From positions 372,001 to 436,000 of the forward strand of contig CAVZIT010000004.1 in the NCBI GenBank assembly GCA_963775445.1: 64,000 nt of DNA. Reading direction: 5' to 3'. Positions 8,406 to 15,972 of this stretch are shown piece after piece. Made by a program: the position numbers and the translations under genes. Source of the DNA: Dokdonella_A sp963775445. Its GTDB lineage: Bacteria > Pseudomonadota > Gammaproteobacteria > Xanthomonadales > Rhodanobacteraceae. Under the pieces are notes generated by a model. It was given only the letters and a program-made list of their open reading frames with translations. It was not told the origin of the DNA and made no database searches. Numbering within the stretch: the first letter of the stretch is position 1; each line of letters begins with the position of its first letter.

Positions 8406-9582
8406 CACGCTGCCGGCGCTGCGCGCGTTTGTCGCGCACGGCGAGGATGCGCTCGGCTATTTCGATCTCGCCTTTCGCAAGGACGGTCCCTGGTTGGCTG
8501 CGCTCAACGCCGCCGGCGCCAACTTTCGCGCGCGCTGCCTTGGCCTGCCGTTCGGCGATCAGGGATTCGTGTTGCCGGCGGTCTGGTTCGCGCGGCTCGG
8601 TTCGTACGATGAAGCGGCGACCTATGGAGAAGATCACTTGCTGGTCTGGCGCGCGCGCGCCGCTGGCCTTCCGATCCGTCGCATCGGCGCGCCGTTGATG
8701 TCGAGCGCGCGCAAATACGCGCGCGAAGGCTGGCTGCGCACCACGGTTCGGCATGTCGCACTGACCGCGCGCCAGGCATGGCCCGAATGGAAACGTTTAC
8801 GTGCGGATGTAGACAAGGCGCTGGCGCCGGCGCGTGTTGCGGGCGAACGAACGGATAAGCCGACTGACAAGACGTTGCACGCGACGGCACTCGCAATCTT
8901 CGTCAAGACGCCTGGCTATTCGCCGATCAAGACGCGCCTTGCGGCGGCGATCGGCGAGGCACGCGCGAGCGAATTTCATCGCCTGGCGGCACGTGCAGTC
9001 GCGGAGGTCGTGCGCGTCGCAAGTGAGGCGCAGGGCGATCCGATCACGCCGTACTGGGCCGTGGCCGAAAACGCTGCGCTCGATGAGCGCTCGTGGTCCG
9101 GGTTTCCATGCCTCTGGCAGGGCGACGGCGATCTCGCCGCACGCCTCGATCGCGTCTACTCGACCTTGCAATCGCGCCATGGCCGCGCGCTGCTGATTGG
9201 CGCCGACGCACCGCAGATCACGGTGGACCTGCTGCGCGCCGCCTGCGTCGCACTGGACGATCCGGACACGCCGTTCGTTCTTGGTGCCGCGAGCGACGGC
9301 GGGTTCTGGTTGTTCGGCGGTCGCGTGCCGGTAACGGACGACGTATGGCGCGGCGTGACCTATTCGAAATCGCAGACCGCATCGGAATTGTGTTCCGCGC
9401 TGGCGCCCCTCGGCCGTATCGCGGAGCTACCGACATTGACTGATGTGGACCATGTGGACGACCTGCCCGCGTTGGAGGACGCGTTGACACAACTGGAGGC
9501 GCCATTGCCGGCCCAGCAGGCTCTGCGTGCTTGGCTCTGTGAGCAGTCCCCACTCGCACGAAAACAGGAGATCCCTGCGTGA
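8335..9582 (+). CDS. Fused arsenosugar-type glycosyltransferases: GT2 C-terminal half plus DUF2064 domain
   Basis: True coding sense starts at about 8400, where the GT2 domain continues after the frameshift (GYFDLAFRKDGPWL, LPFGDQGFVLPAVWFARLG, YGEDHLLVWRARAAGLPIRRI). After a linker (about residues 155-185) comes a second domain of the DUF2064 family, with IFVKTPGYSPIKTRLAAAIG, LLIGADAPQITVDLLRAA and VLGAASDGGFWLFGG. These are the two glycosyltransferase families commonly paired in arsenosugar clusters; here they lie in one reading frame and together would give about 494 residues. They probably attach the sugar-derived aglycone to the arsenosugar precursor; substrates are unproven. The stop overlaps the GTG of the next gene (9579-9582). 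Confidence 0.85.
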   Translation: MRVRLSHADAGCGSCMPIRACIARTLPALRAFVAHGEDALGYFDLAFRKDGPWLAALNAAGANFRARCLGLPFGDQGFVLPAVWFARLGSYDEAATYGEDHLLVWRARAAGLPIRRIGAPLMSSARKYAREGWLRTTVRHVALTARQAWPEWKRLRADVDKALAPARVAGERTDKPTDKTLHATALAIFVKTPGYSPIKTRLAAAIGEARASEFHRLAARAVAEVVRVASEAQGDPITPYWAVAENAALDERSWSGFPCLWQGDGDLAARLDRVYSTLQSRHGRALLIGADAPQITVDLLRAACVALDDPDTPFVLGAASDGGFWLFGGRVPVTDDVWRGVTYSKSQTASELCSALAPLGRIAELPTLTDVDHVDDLPALEDALTQLEAPLPAQQALRAWLCEQSPLARKQEIPA

Positions 9583-10674
9583 CGATTGCGCTGCTCGTGG
9601 CCGTGTAGTTTCTCCCCGCAACCAACGAGCGCGAACGACAATTTCAAGGGCGTGGCAGTGCTGTACGGAAGTCGCGTCGCCGGGTACTGGACCAGCCTCG
9701 GCTGGGCCGGCGCACCACACTGGCGGGCTCGCTGTGCTCGGTGTTTCTGGCGCAGGCATTGCTGAAGGCGTTTACCGGTGCAGGATTGGTACCCGCCGAT
9801 ATCGCCGCGCAGACGGGTTTCGCCCCTCGCGGTGGCCGGCGGCGCCGGCATCACGATTGCGCTCGCAGCCTGGTGGGGTTTGCCGATCTCGACCACGCAC
9901 GCATTGATCGGAGCCATGAGCGGCGCCGACCTAGTCGCAGTCGGTACCGGTGTGCACTTCGCATCGCTCGGCAAGACGTTTCTGCTGCCGCTGTTGGCCA
10001 GCCCGGTGATCGCGATCATCCCCGCGTTGTTCATCGCGCCGGTGCTGCGCAAGCTGGTGTCTCGGGCGGCGCGCGAACCCGAGTGCATCTGTCGCAGCGA
10101 CGAGGCATCGATGGTCACGCCGGAGGGACTATTGTTGCGTACGGCAGCGACCACGGTCAGCGGCACCAATGCCGAGTGCGAAGTGCACGGCATGCGCCGA
10201 CAACTACTGCGCTTGGACGCCACGGGTGCGGTCAACACGATGCTGTTCGTATTCGCCGGTGCGGTCACCTTCGCACGCGGTGTCAACGACACGCCGAAAA
10301 TCGCCGCGCTGTTGCTGCCGATCGCGCTGCTCGATGGAAGTGGCGCAGTGTTGGCAGTGGGTGCGGCGATGCTGGTCGGTGGCCTCTTCGGCGCCCGGCG
10401 CGTCGCTCGCAGGATGAGCGATCGAATCACGAATCTGGATGTTGGCGCGGCGCTGGCGGCCAGTCTGACCACGAGCCTCCTGGTCAGTATCGCGAGCATC
10501 AACGGACTACCGGTGTCGACGACCCACGTGTCGGTCGGCGCGCTGGCCGGTGCCGGTGCGACCGGTCAGGGCGGTATCGATCGCAAAGTCGTGACCCACA
10601 TCGCGTTGTCGTGGGTCGCCACCTTGCCTGTCGGCGCGCTGTTCGGTGCGTTGATCCATGTGTTGGTGCGCTGA
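9579..10674 (+). pseudogene. pit: Low-affinity phosphate permease (Pit family), disrupted N-terminal part
   Basis: From 9778 the frame is an intact 298-residue C-terminal portion of a PiT transporter, with both family signatures: GLPISTTHALIGAMSG and, near the end, NGLPVSTTHVSVGALAGAG, plus FARGVNDTPKIAA. The first 200 bases contain the expected N-terminus in pieces: MTIALLVAV then a TAG stop at 9606, FLPATN, then ANDNFKGVAVLYGSRVAGYWTSL one frame on, then TTLAGSLCSVFLAQALLKAF, then LAVAGGAGITIA. This needs one stop and three frame changes (about 9626, 9712 and 9828). PiT proteins import phosphate with H+ and also take in arsenate. It overlaps the glycosyltransferase stop and converges with acr3. 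Confidence 0.85.
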
Positions 10675-10706
10675 CTAACCAGATGCCGAAAGGTGATGCG
10701 CCGACG

Positions 10707-11801
10707 TCACTGCGTGCGTGGCCGGCCGGCCGGTTGGAGGGTGCTGCCGCGCTCGTACCAGCCGCGGCTGCTTTTCAGCAGGCGTACCACCGACAGCATC
10801 ACCGGCACTTCCACGAGCACACCGACTACGGTGGCCAGCGCCGCGCCCGAACGCAGTCCGTACAGGCTGATCGCGGTCGCGACCGCGAGTTCGAAAAAGT
10901 TGCTCGCGCCGATCAGTGCGGCCGGTCCCGCGATGCAGAAGGGAACGCGCAGACGGCGGCTGAGCCAGTACGCGACACCGGCGTTGAAATAGACCTGGAT
11001 CACGATCGGCACCGCGAGCAGTGCGATCACTGCGGGTTGATCGAGAATCGCCCGCCCCTGGAATCCGAACAGCAGCACCAGCGTGATCAGCAGTGCGGCA
11101 GTGGATACGGGTTCGAGCGCGCGCAATAGTCGTTGCAACGCAGGCTCGCCGCCGCGGTGCAGCCGCCACGCGCGAAGACCCTGCGAGGCCAGCACCGGCA
11201 CGACGATGTACAACAGCACCGACAGCAACAACGTCGCCCAAGGCACCGTCAACGCGGCGACGCCCAGCAGCAATGCCACGATCGGAGCGAACGCGAACAC
11301 CATGATGGTGTCGTTGAGCGCAACCTGGGCGAGCGTGAAGTGCGGTTCGCCTCCACACAGCCGGCTCCATACGAACACCATCGCCGTACATGGCGCCGCA
11401 GCCAGCAGTACCAGTCCAGCGATGTAGGCGTCGTGTTCGCCGGCGGGCAGCCACGCAGCGAACAGGTGGCGCACGAACAGCCAGCCGAGCAAGGCCATCG
11501 AAAACGGTTTCAGCGCCCAGTTGACGAACAGGGTAATGCCGATGCCGCGCCACTGTGCGCGCACGTCCGCGAGGCGGGTGAAATCCACGCGCAGAAGCAT
11601 CGGCACGATCATCAACCAGACCAGGATCGCGACCGGCAGGTTGATCTGCCTGACCTGCGCACTGGCGATTGCGGCGAAGACATTCGGCAGCGCATGTCCG
11701 AGCGCGATGCCGGCGAGGATGCACAACGCGACCCACACGGTCAGATAGCGTGCCAGATTGCCCAATGGTGAGGGTGCCGCGTGCCGATCGGTGGCGCTCA
11801 T
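10707..11801 (-). CDS. acr3: Arsenite efflux permease ACR3 (ArsB/bile acid:sodium symporter family)
   Basis: This 364-residue integral membrane protein has about ten hydrophobic segments. ACR3 signatures include LVWLMIVPMLLRVDF, LAAAPCTAMVFVWSRLCGGEP (with the essential cysteine in helix 4) and FCIAGPAALIGASNFFELAVATAISLYG. It exports arsenite or antimonite across the inner membrane using the proton gradient. ATG 11801 overlaps the arsC stop (TGA, 11800-11798), so the pair is translationally coupled. It is the last gene of the arsR-arsC-acr3 unit and converges with the phosphate permease, leaving 32 bases between stops. Confidence 0.95.
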   Translation of the reverse strand: MSATDRHAAPSPLGNLARYLTVWVALCILAGIALGHALPNVFAAIASAQVRQINLPVAILVWLMIVPMLLRVDFTRLADVRAQWRGIGITLFVNWALKPFSMALLGWLFVRHLFAAWLPAGEHDAYIAGLVLLAAAPCTAMVFVWSRLCGGEPHFTLAQVALNDTIMVFAFAPIVALLLGVAALTVPWATLLLSVLLYIVVPVLASQGLRAWRLHRGGEPALQRLLRALEPVSTAALLITLVLLFGFQGRAILDQPAVIALLAVPIVIQVYFNAGVAYWLSRRLRVPFCIAGPAALIGASNFFELAVATAISLYGLRSGAALATVVGVLVEVPVMLSVVRLLKSSRGWYERGSTLQPAGRPRTQ

Positions 11802-12331
11802 GTCAGAGGCGCATCCACGCTCGCCGGGACTTGCCCGATGGCCCGGATTTCGCGTTCGCGCGCGAGCCGGTCGAGCTTGTCCAGCGGCAGGGCGATCAAC
11901 AATTCGACACGCCGGCGCAATGCGACCAACGCGTTGCGGTAGGCTGCGCGACGGGTCGCCTCGTCGCCCTTCACGGCAGCCGGATCGGGCACGCCCCAAT
12001 GCGCGGTCAGTGGTTGGCCGGGCCAGATCGGACAGACCTCGCCTGCCGCGTTGTCGCAAACGGTGATGACCAGGTCCATGTGCGGCGCATCGGGCTTTTC
12101 GAATTCGTCCCACGATTTGCTGCGCAAGCGCTCGCGCGGGTAGCCGAGCGCCACCGCGAATTCGGCCGCGATCGGCTGCACTTTTCCGGAAGGATGGCTG
12201 CCGGCGCTGAATGCGAGAAACCGGCCCCGACCCAACACGTTGAGCAGGGCCTCGGCGAGAATGCTGCGCGCCGAGTTGCCGGTACACAGGAACAGCACTT
12301 GAAAGGGCGCACGATCCGATTTCGGGCTCAT
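11798..12331 (-). CDS. arsC: Arsenate reductase ArsC, low-molecular-weight phosphatase type
   Basis: This 177-residue protein has the phosphatase P-loop VLFLCTGNSARSILAEALL (nucleophile Cys16, CxxxxxRS) and the downstream DPAAVKGDE segment typical of this fold. Further cysteines lie at ITVCDNAAGEVCP, like the redox relay of thioredoxin-coupled ArsC. It reduces arsenate to arsenite so that ACR3 can export it and ArsM can methylate it. The start at 12331 (MSPKSDRAPF) is the last methionine before the P-loop; longer in-frame extensions would run into arsR. It lies 152 bases after arsR and overlaps acr3. Confidence 0.95.
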   Translation of the reverse strand: MSPKSDRAPFQVLFLCTGNSARSILAEALLNVLGRGRFLAFSAGSHPSGKVQPIAAEFAVALGYPRERLRSKSWDEFEKPDAPHMDLVITVCDNAAGEVCPIWPGQPLTAHWGVPDPAAVKGDEATRRAAYRNALVALRRRVELLIALPLDKLDRLAREREIRAIGQVPASVDAPLT

Positions 12332-12483
12332 CGGTCGGTCCCGTTTGCGTGCGTCGATGCGGATGGAAGCGCGGCAGCGCATGCGGGCGGCCTCCGCCGC
12401 GCCATGACCGACGGTATCGTCTCCGGCGTCGACGCGCAGGCTCGTGCGCGAATGGTTGAGCGCGATGTGGGCGAGGGCGGTGT

Positions 12484-12843
12484 TCAAGCGCGTGTTTTCC
12501 GGCTTGCGGACGTGGTGTCGCACGTCGTGACCGCCTCCTTGCAGGCGCCGCCGGCAGGGTCGTCGGCGCAGCAATTTTCGGTGAGGTAACCGAGCAACGC
12601 GTTCATCAGCGTGTAGTTGGCGTGGCAAATGATGCTGCGACCCTGGCGCTCGTCGTCGATCAATCCCGCATTGCGCAGGATGTTGAGATGGTTGTTGAGC
12701 GTGGCTCCGGGCAGCCCGGTTGCCGCGGCGATCGCGCCGACCGGCAGGCCCTGCTTGCCCGCGCGCACCAGCACACGGAAGACGTGCAGGCGATGCGATT
12801 GGCCCAGCGCCTTGAGCGCGTTGAACGCGGACGTATGTTTCAT
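12484..12843 (-). CDS. arsR: ArsR-family arsenic-responsive repressor
   Basis: This 119-residue winged-helix repressor shows FNALKALGQSHRLHVFRVLV, GLPVGAIAAATGLPGATLNNHLNILRNAGLI (recognition helix) and a C-terminal wing (DERQGRSIICHANYTLM). There is no CVCDL motif in the recognition helix. Instead the metalloid site is probably the C-terminal cysteine cluster ENCCADDPAGGACKEAVTTC, resembling the group of ArsR proteins with three C-terminal cysteines. It should release DNA upon binding As(III), inducing arsC and acr3. The start codon sits inside its own operator (see the promoter entry), so it is autoregulated. Confidence 0.93.
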   Translation of the reverse strand: MKHTSAFNALKALGQSHRLHVFRVLVRAGKQGLPVGAIAAATGLPGATLNNHLNILRNAGLIDDERQGRSIICHANYTLMNALLGYLTENCCADDPAGGACKEAVTTCDTTSASRKTRA

Positions 12844-12877
12844 ATTTCTAGAATATACGAAATATCTAATAGGTCAA
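12842..12877 (-). promoter_or_regulatory. arsR promoter with overlapping ArsR operator
   Basis: On the minus strand a strong sigma-70 promoter is visible: TTGACC (12877-12872), a 16-base spacer, and TATTCT (12855-12850). A perfect inverted repeat, ATATTTC-N10-GAAATAT (12842-12848 and 12859-12865), overlaps the -10 box and reaches the arsR start codon at 12843. The -10 box ends only six bases before the ATG and no ribosome site is present, so the transcript may be leaderless. The stretch is a sharp A+T island in GC-rich DNA. It is the expected place for ArsR binding; binding itself is inferred. Confidence 0.75.
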
Positions 12878-13112
12878 GCAGAAAAATTCGCCGATGCGCG
12901 GACATCGATCATTGCCGAGTACGTCCGACCGGGGGCGTCGTGCATTGCGACGACAGGCAGGTGCGGCGAACGAACGCAAGCGGTTCGGATGGCCGACGTG
13001 ACTACGCGCGTCCGAGCGTGAATTCACCGGCCCGATTCCGGCCGCCGGACGGTCGGCGCGCTGCTATGGTGCATGCTGGGTCGATTGTGGCCGCGATCTG
13101 ATGGAGGAAACG

Positions 13113-13532
13113 ATGGACAAGAGCATCCTGCGCTTGCGCACCAGCCTGTTGATTCTGCGTCTGAGCGTGGCTCTCGTGATGTTGATGTGGACGATCGACA
13201 AATTCGTGCGACCGGAGCACGGATCGCGCATCCTGGCGCACTTCTATGGCGTGGTCGGCGTCGGCAACGGCCCGATCTACGTGATGGCGGTTGCGGAACT
13301 GATTCTGATCGCCTTGTTCGCGCTCGGACTGTTCAAGACCTGGACCTATGGTCTGATTCTGCTGTTGCATGCCGCATCGACGCTGTCGTCGTATCAGCAG
13401 TATTTCCATGCATTCGAGCACGTGAATCTGTTGTTTTTCGCCGCTTGGCCGATGCTGGGCGCCTGCGTGGCGCTGTTTCTGCTGCGCGACGAAGACCAGC
13501 TGGCAAGCCTTGGCGCACATGCGCGTGAATGA
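13113..13532 (+). CDS. DoxX-like membrane protein
   Basis: This 139-residue protein has four hydrophobic helices and the DoxX-like pattern LRLSVALVMLMWTIDKFVRPEH followed by AELILIALFALGLFKTWTYG. ATG 13113 is preferred over 13101 because GGAGGA sits just ahead of it. DoxX proteins are inner-membrane proteins of poorly known function, sometimes linked to thiosulfate or redox stress. It is transcribed away from arsR and is a separate unit. No catalytic residues can be assigned. Confidence 0.8.
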   Translation: MDKSILRLRTSLLILRLSVALVMLMWTIDKFVRPEHGSRILAHFYGVVGVGNGPIYVMAVAELILIALFALGLFKTWTYGLILLLHAASTLSSYQQYFHAFEHVNLLFFAAWPMLGACVALFLLRDEDQLASLGAHARE

Positions 13533-13624
13533 GATTTAAATGCCGGGCTGATCAAGTGGTCGGGAGCAGGGGGGGGACGGGCGATTACGGGACTAATCGC
13601 TCGTAGCCAAAAAGGGAGCCTCCA

Positions 13625-14815
13625 ATGAATCCACGACTTCATTCGTTGAAAAGCGGCGTCGCAACCTTGTTTGCCGCATGTCTGTTCGGGACTGCTCCGG
13701 CCTTTGCAACCCCGGTCCGCGTGACGATAACCAGTCTCGCGCCAGCCAATGGCGTCTATACGACCCCGTTCTGGGTCGCCTTCCACGATGGCAGTTTCGA
13801 TTTGTTCGACATGGGCGCGCCGGCCAGTCCGGAGCTGGAACGCGTCGCCGAGGATGGCAACACGATGCCGATCACCGGCGCATTCGGGGCCGCAGATCCG
13901 GCTGGTCAGGATGCCACCATTACCGAGCCCAGCGGCTTTCCGGGTTTGCCGGTGTTCGATCCCGGCAACAGCGCCACCCAGGTGTTCGATGTCGATCCCG
14001 GTACGCAGGGGTTTTTCACTTTCGCCAGTATGGTGGTCCCGTCCAACGATGCTTTCATCGGCAACGACTCTCCCGAAGCCTATCCGGTATTCAATGACGA
14101 CGGCAGCGTGCGCAGCTTCGATATCGTCGTCAATGGCGATCAGGTGCGCGATGCCGGCACCGAGGTGAATACGGAGACCGACGCCGCATTCTTGAACCAG
14201 ACTGCGCCCGACACCGGCGAGACCGAGGGCGGCGTGATCACGCAACATCCGGGGTTCAACGGTTCGGTCGGCAACCCCGACGGCATGCCGATGAACATCC
14301 TCGGCGGCACCAACCCGGCCGGCATCTTCTTCGATCCGGTCGCCGCCGATTTCACACGCGAAGGCGCGCAGATTGTGAGGATCCATATTGGTCCCGCGAT
14401 CGACACCAGTTTCTCGGGTAGTTGGTACGACCCGGCGCGCAGTGGCGAGGGCATTCAGGTCGATCTGTATCCGTACCAAGGCGGAACCGGCGGCGTGGTG
14501 ACGTTCTACACGTACTCGCCGGACGGCACCGCACAGGCGTGGATTCAAGGCGTCGGCACGGTCGAAGACGATACGCTCATCGTCGACAACGCGTACTTGA
14601 CCACCGGCGGGACTTTCGGCGACATGTTCGATCCGGCTGTGGTCATGCGTCCGTCCTGGGGAACGATGCAGATCCAGTTCAACTCGTGCAGCGATGCCGA
14701 ATTCAGTTATGCATCGACCCTGCCCGAATACGGCAGCGGGATGCACGACTACACCCGGCTGACGCCAGTTCAGGGTTCAGGCGCCTGTACTGACCAGTCA
14801 GTGACAACGCGATAA
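13625..14815 (+). CDS. Spondin-domain secreted protein with a C-terminal beta domain
   Basis: This 396-residue protein has a signal peptide (MNPRLHSLKSGVATLFAACLF..., cut after AFA). Residues about 28-235 resemble bacterial spondin_N proteins: VTITSLAPANGVYTTPFWVAFHDGSFDLFD, then LERVAEDGNTMPI and, near its end, GGVITQHPGFNG. A second domain starts at about 260 with SGSWYDPARSGEGIQVDLY, a motif found repeatedly in extracellular proteins of Xanthomonadales. Spondin domains bind other macromolecules in eukaryotes; the bacterial role is unknown. An AGGGAG site precedes ATG 13625 and a hairpin terminator follows. Confidence 0.8.
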   Translation: MNPRLHSLKSGVATLFAACLFGTAPAFATPVRVTITSLAPANGVYTTPFWVAFHDGSFDLFDMGAPASPELERVAEDGNTMPITGAFGAADPAGQDATITEPSGFPGLPVFDPGNSATQVFDVDPGTQGFFTFASMVVPSNDAFIGNDSPEAYPVFNDDGSVRSFDIVVNGDQVRDAGTEVNTETDAAFLNQTAPDTGETEGGVITQHPGFNGSVGNPDGMPMNILGGTNPAGIFFDPVAADFTREGAQIVRIHIGPAIDTSFSGSWYDPARSGEGIQVDLYPYQGGTGGVVTFYTYSPDGTAQAWIQGVGTVEDDTLIVDNAYLTTGGTFGDMFDPAVVMRPSWGTMQIQFNSCSDAEFSYASTLPEYGSGMHDYTRLTPVQGSGACTDQSVTTR

Positions 14816-14836
14816 TCCACGCGGCAAGGACAGACC

Positions 14837-14871
14837 AGGGCGCGACGCGCAATCCCGCGTGGCCCTTTTTT
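14837..14871 (+). terminator. Rho-independent terminator after the spondin-domain gene
   Basis: A broken GC-rich stem (GGGC with GCCC outside, ACGCG with CGCGT inside, loop CAATCC) is followed by six T residues at 14866-14871. It lies 22 bases past the spondin gene stop. Confidence 0.7.
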
Positions 14872-15049
14872 GGCACGCAGTTCAATCGAAGCCGTTCAAG
14901 AAGGTCGATCGTCCCGTTGCGCCGGCTTCGGGGGTTGGTCGAAGTAGCGTAGACGGCAGGCGCCGCGAAATCACGGTTGCCGTAATGCTGATCGGGCTCC
15001 GGTCAAGAAGCTCAGGCCGCTATGATGCGGTCGAGAATCGCACGAGCGC

Positions 15050-15874
15050 TTGGGTCATGCGATTGCATCGTGCCTGACGCTGTCCAAATCCCGCCGATCC
15101 ACTATTGCGAGAGCCTGTATCCGCCTCACTATCCTTACATGCATCGTCACGCTATTCGGTTGCGCAGCCCTCGCAGCGAAGGCGGCGAGTACGTTGCCAC
15201 TCGACTTGCGCTTCTCGGATGCGGCGCCGGGGGCTTCATTGCCGCGAGGCTGGTATTACCACGCGCTTTCGCGAAAGGCGCACGCGAGTCACTTCGCCGT
15301 GGTCGAGGATGATGGAGTCAGCGTGCTGCAAGCGACGGCGGACAACGCAGCCGGCATGGTCGTGCATCCGCTTGATCTGCCTCCTGCCACACGGCTTGGG
15401 TGGCGGTGGAAGGTCGATCATGTCGTCCCTCGGGGCGATCTCTTCCGGCGCAGCGGCGATGATTTCGCCGCGCGGGTCTATGTGTTCTTCGACCTGCCCG
15501 ATAGCGCACTCGGGTTTGGCGCACGCATCAAGTTGAAGCTCGCGCGCATGGTCTTTGGCGCGGACTTGCCAGCTGCCGCTCTGTGTTACGTATGGGCCAA
15601 TCACGCGCCGGTTGGCACCATCGCGCCGAGCGCATTCACCAGCCAGGTCAGGATGATAGTGCTCGAAAGCGGCAATGAGCACGCGCGTACCTGGCGCGCC
15701 GAGTCACGCGATGTCGCCGCAGACTATCGTGCCGCTTTCCATAGCGCGTCACCGCGCATCAGCGGCGTCGTGCTGGCCAACGATACCGACAATACACACA
15801 GCGGCGTGCGTGCCTGGTTCGGCGATCTCGCGCTCACGCCGATTCGTTCCGTGGCACCCCATCACAAGAGCTGA
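15050..15874 (+). CDS. DUF3047 domain protein, probable lipoprotein or secreted
   Basis: The protein resembles the DUF3047 family: DLRFSDAAPGASLPRGWYY, HPLDLPPATRLGWRWKVDH, then DDFAARVYVFFDLPD and LCYVWANHAPVGT. The N-terminus has a hydrophobic stretch ending in TLFGCAAL, a plausible lipobox or signal-peptidase site. The start is uncertain: TTG 15050 is the most upstream in-frame choice consistent with that segment and has no clear ribosome site. A TATGAT box lies at 15021-15026. Function is unknown; the fold may bind carbohydrate. It stands alone between terminator and the next gene. Confidence 0.75.
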   Translation: MGHAIASCLTLSKSRRSTIARACIRLTILTCIVTLFGCAALAAKAASTLPLDLRFSDAAPGASLPRGWYYHALSRKAHASHFAVVEDDGVSVLQATADNAAGMVVHPLDLPPATRLGWRWKVDHVVPRGDLFRRSGDDFAARVYVFFDLPDSALGFGARIKLKLARMVFGADLPAAALCYVWANHAPVGTIAPSAFTSQVRMIVLESGNEHARTWRAESRDVAADYRAAFHSASPRISGVVLANDTDNTHSGVRAWFGDLALTPIRSVAPHHKS

Positions 15875-15972
15875 CAGCCGAACCCACGGCCGGTACCAAT
15901 GGCGGTGCCATGCATCGAGGCCGGCGGTTATGATCGTGTGTCATCGCGCCATCTTTCACCCAAGGATCAACC

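Noticed and set aside
9741..11129. 462-codon plus-strand frame across the pit-acr3 junction
   Set aside because: Only its first 30 codons match Pit; the rest is Arg-rich and runs antisense into acr3. It results from the frame changes in pit.
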